The position numbers and the translations under genes were made by a program. DNA of 8,159 nt from assembly GCA_022360075.1 (NCBI GenBank), contig JAKSDN010000604.1, positions 1 through 8,159 on the forward strand, read 5' to 3'. Source of the stretch: Kiloniellales bacterium (GTDB lineage: Bacteria; Pseudomonadota; Alphaproteobacteria; Kiloniellales; JAKSDN01). Positions 6,707 through 8,159 of the stretch are shown here, piece after piece; position 1 is the stretch's first letter, and every line of letters begins with the position of its first letter. A model generated the notes under the pieces. It was not told where the DNA came from, did not search any database, and saw nothing but the letters and a program-made list of their open reading frames with translations.

Positions 6707-7429
6707 TCACTGGCGCAGATCTTCGGTCGTGTAGTCGGCGAAATTGACCATGCGGCCGAGGATCTGCAGGTAGGCGACCATGGCGTCCATCTCGGTCAGC
6801 CGCGTGGGATCGCCGTCGAGGTCGCCGACCGCGGCTTTGGGATAGCGCGCCAGCAGCGCCTCGTGGTCGCCCTCCGGGTCGGCCTGGACGCGCATGTCGG
6901 CCTCGGCGTTCTCGATCATCTCGTCGCTGTAGGGCACCCGCACCGCCCGATTGGCGCGCAGGTGATCGGCGAAGCCCTCGACTTTCAGATCCTTATTCGC
7001 GAGGAAGCCGTAGGGCGGCATGACCGACTCGGGCACCACGGCGCGCGGATCGATCATGTGCGCGACGTGCCACTCGTTGGAATACTTGCCCCCGACTCGC
7101 GCCAGGTCCGGCCCGGTGCGTTTCGAGCCCCATTGGAAGGGATGGTCGTACATACTTTCCGCCGCCAGGCTGTAGTGGCCGTAGCGCTCGATCTCGTCGC
7201 GGAAGGGCCGGACCATCTGGCTGTGGCAGGTGTAGCAGCCCTCGCGGATGTAGATGTTGCGGCCGGCCAGCTCGAGCGGCGTATAGGGCCGCACGCCCTC
7301 GACCTCCTCGATCGTGCTCTCGATGGTGAAGAGCGGCACGATCTCGACGATGCCGCCGATCGAGACCGTCAGGAGGGTCAGGACCAGGAGGAGGATGACG
7401 TTCTTTTCGATTACCGCATGCCAGTTCAT
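6707..7429 (-). CDS. ccoO: cbb3-type cytochrome c oxidase monoheme subunit II CcoO
   Basis: A 240-residue membrane-anchored monoheme cytochrome c that relays electrons from CcoP to the low-spin heme of CcoN. Seen: an N-terminal anchor helix at about 10-31; the conserved [21 protein letters not shown] segment (48-68), in which Cys65, Cys68 and His69 form the CxxCH heme site, continuing into [25 protein letters not shown] (103-117); and probable axial Met137 in SVMPPYGF. The C-terminal region ends with the typical [14 protein letters not shown] helix. All signature residues are present and the length is normal. The ATG lies 13 bases after the ccoN stop, with an AGGAGG Shine-Dalgarno (7438-7443) that overlaps that stop codon, consistent with coupled translation of ccoN and ccoO. 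Confidence 0.97.
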   Translation of the reverse strand: MNWHAVIEKNVILLLVLTLLTVSIGGIVEIVPLFTIESTIEEVEGVRPYTPLELAGRNIYIREGCYTCHSQMVRPFRDEIERYGHYSLAAESMYDHPFQWGSKRTGPDLARVGGKYSNEWHVAHMIDPRAVVPESVMPPYGFLANKDLKVEGFADHLRANRAVRVPYSDEMIENAEADMRVQADPEGDHEALLARYPKAAVGDLDGDPTRLTEMDAMVAYLQILGRMVNFADYTTEDLRQ

Positions 7430-7442
7430 CGCTCCGCCCTCC

Positions 7443-8159
7443 TCACTCTGCCGGCCGCACGACCGGGCCGGCGGGTGCGACCACCCGCACCTCGTCCCGC
7501 AGGTCGCCGCGGGCCGTGCGCCAGAGGTTGTAGACCATGATCAGCGCGCCGATCAGGAACAGCACGCCGCCGAGCGCGCGGATCACGTAGAAGGGATGCA
7601 TGGCCTCGACCGTCTCGACGAAGGAATACTGCAGGAAGCCGAGCGCGTCGTAGGAGCGCCACATCAGGCCCTGCATGATGCCGGAGATCCACATGGCGGT
7701 GATGTAGAGCACGATGCCGATGGTCGAGATCCAGAAGTGGTAGCTGACCAGGCGCACCGAATAGAGCGCGCTGCTGTGCCAGAGCTTCGGCACGAGGTAG
7801 TAGACCGCGCCGAAGGTGACGAAGGCGACCCAGCCGAGCGCGCCGGAATGCACGTGGCCGATGGTCCAGTCCGTGTAGTGGCTAAGCGCGTTGACCTGGC
7901 GCACCGACATGAGCGGGCCCTCGAAGGTCGACATGCCGTAGAAGGCGACCGAGGTGACCAGGAAGCGCAGCACCGGGTCGGTGCGCAGTTTGTCCCAGGC
8001 GCCGGCCAGCGTCATGATGCCGTTGATCATGCCGCCCCAGGAGGGCATCCAGAGCATGACCGAGAAGGTCATGCCGAGGGTCTGCGCCCAATCCGGCAGC
8101 GCCGTGTAGTGCAAATGGTGCGGCCCGGCCCAGATGTAGAGGAAGATCAGCGACCAGAA
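7443..8159 (-). CDS. ccoN: cbb3-type cytochrome c oxidase catalytic subunit I CcoN, partial, 5' end beyond window
   Basis: The C-terminal 238 residues of the heme-copper oxidase core are present; the frame runs open to the window edge. Fragment numbering: Tyr8 in YIWAGPHH matches the tyrosine that is cross-linked to a copper-ligand histidine in cbb3 oxidases, and His14-His15 are two of the three CuB ligands. Glu80 in STFEGP matches the conserved glutamate near heme b3. His102 and His104 in [10 protein letters not shown] are the expected heme b3 and heme b ligands. Spacings between these residues match the Pseudomonas stutzeri CcoN numbering I recall (H257/H258, E323, H345/H347). Hydrophobic helices fill the rest, ending in a short soluble tail. 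It reduces O2 to water with high affinity and pumps protons. The third CuB histidine and the operon promoter lie outside the window. Confidence 0.97.
   Translation of the reverse strand, partial: FWSLIFLYIWAGPHHLHYTALPDWAQTLGMTFSVMLWMPSWGGMINGIMTLAGAWDKLRTDPVLRFLVTSVAFYGMSTFEGPLMSVRQVNALSHYTDWTIGHVHSGALGWVAFVTFGAVYYLVPKLWHSSALYSVRLVSYHFWISTIGIVLYITAMWISGIMQGLMWRSYDALGFLQYSFVETVEAMHPFYVIRALGGVLFLIGALIMVYNLWRTARGDLRDEVRVVAPAGPVVRPAE

Noticed and set aside
8112..8114. Apparent start of ccoN at a TTG
   Set aside because: This TTG is the Leu in the conserved [14 protein letters not shown] motif. The frame is open to the window edge and encodes the conserved tyrosine and histidines upstream, so the gene is partial rather than starting here.
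1..8159. Search for mobile elements, CRISPR arrays, tRNA or rRNA genes
   Set aside because: Nothing seen: coding is continuous on one strand, there are no transposase-like proteins or terminal repeats, and there are no regularly spaced repeat arrays.

Overview
The window is a high-GC stretch, almost entirely coding on the minus strand. It carries most of a cbb3-type cytochrome c oxidase operon with its assembly genes. The gene content, the single-HMA FixI/CcoI type and the ccoNOQP-GHIS order fit an alphaproteobacterium. I cannot name a genus from the sequence; a Rhodospirillales-like organism is only a guess.

Reading in the direction of transcription (right to left), the window opens inside ccoN (7443-8159), which lacks its 5' part. 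It continues with ccoO (7429-6707), the 56-residue ccoQ (6696-6526) and ccoP (6523-5651). Together these are the catalytic subunit, the two membrane-anchored cytochromes c and the small stabilising subunit of the high-affinity terminal oxidase. A 90-base gap follows, holding a 13-base direct repeat, a small inverted repeat and a strong ribosome binding site. The assembly block comes next: ccoG (5560-4055), ccoH (4058-3567), ccoI (3570-1354) and ccoS (1357-1172), each overlapping the next by four bases. CcoG (cupric reductase), CcoI (copper-exporting P-type ATPase), CcoH and CcoS supply copper to CcoN and help assemble the complex. All expected metal- and heme-binding motifs are intact.

The gene at the left edge (1153 to beyond base 1) is the one element outside the standard cco set. 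It starts 18 bases after the ccoS stop on the same strand and encodes the N-terminal part of a trimethylamine dehydrogenase family iron-sulfur flavoprotein. It keeps the flavin-linking cysteine, the Tyr/His/Asp catalytic triad and the four-cysteine 4Fe-4S motif. Two of the three aromatic residues that cage trimethylamine are replaced by Glu and Asp, so trimethylamine is probably not its substrate. Its closest known active-site analogue, from recall, is histamine dehydrogenase.

There is no gene-free stretch longer than 90 bases, and I see no tRNA, rRNA, mobile element, CRISPR or convincing intrinsic terminator. The operon's main promoter, where an FNR/FixK site would be expected, lies upstream of ccoN outside the window.
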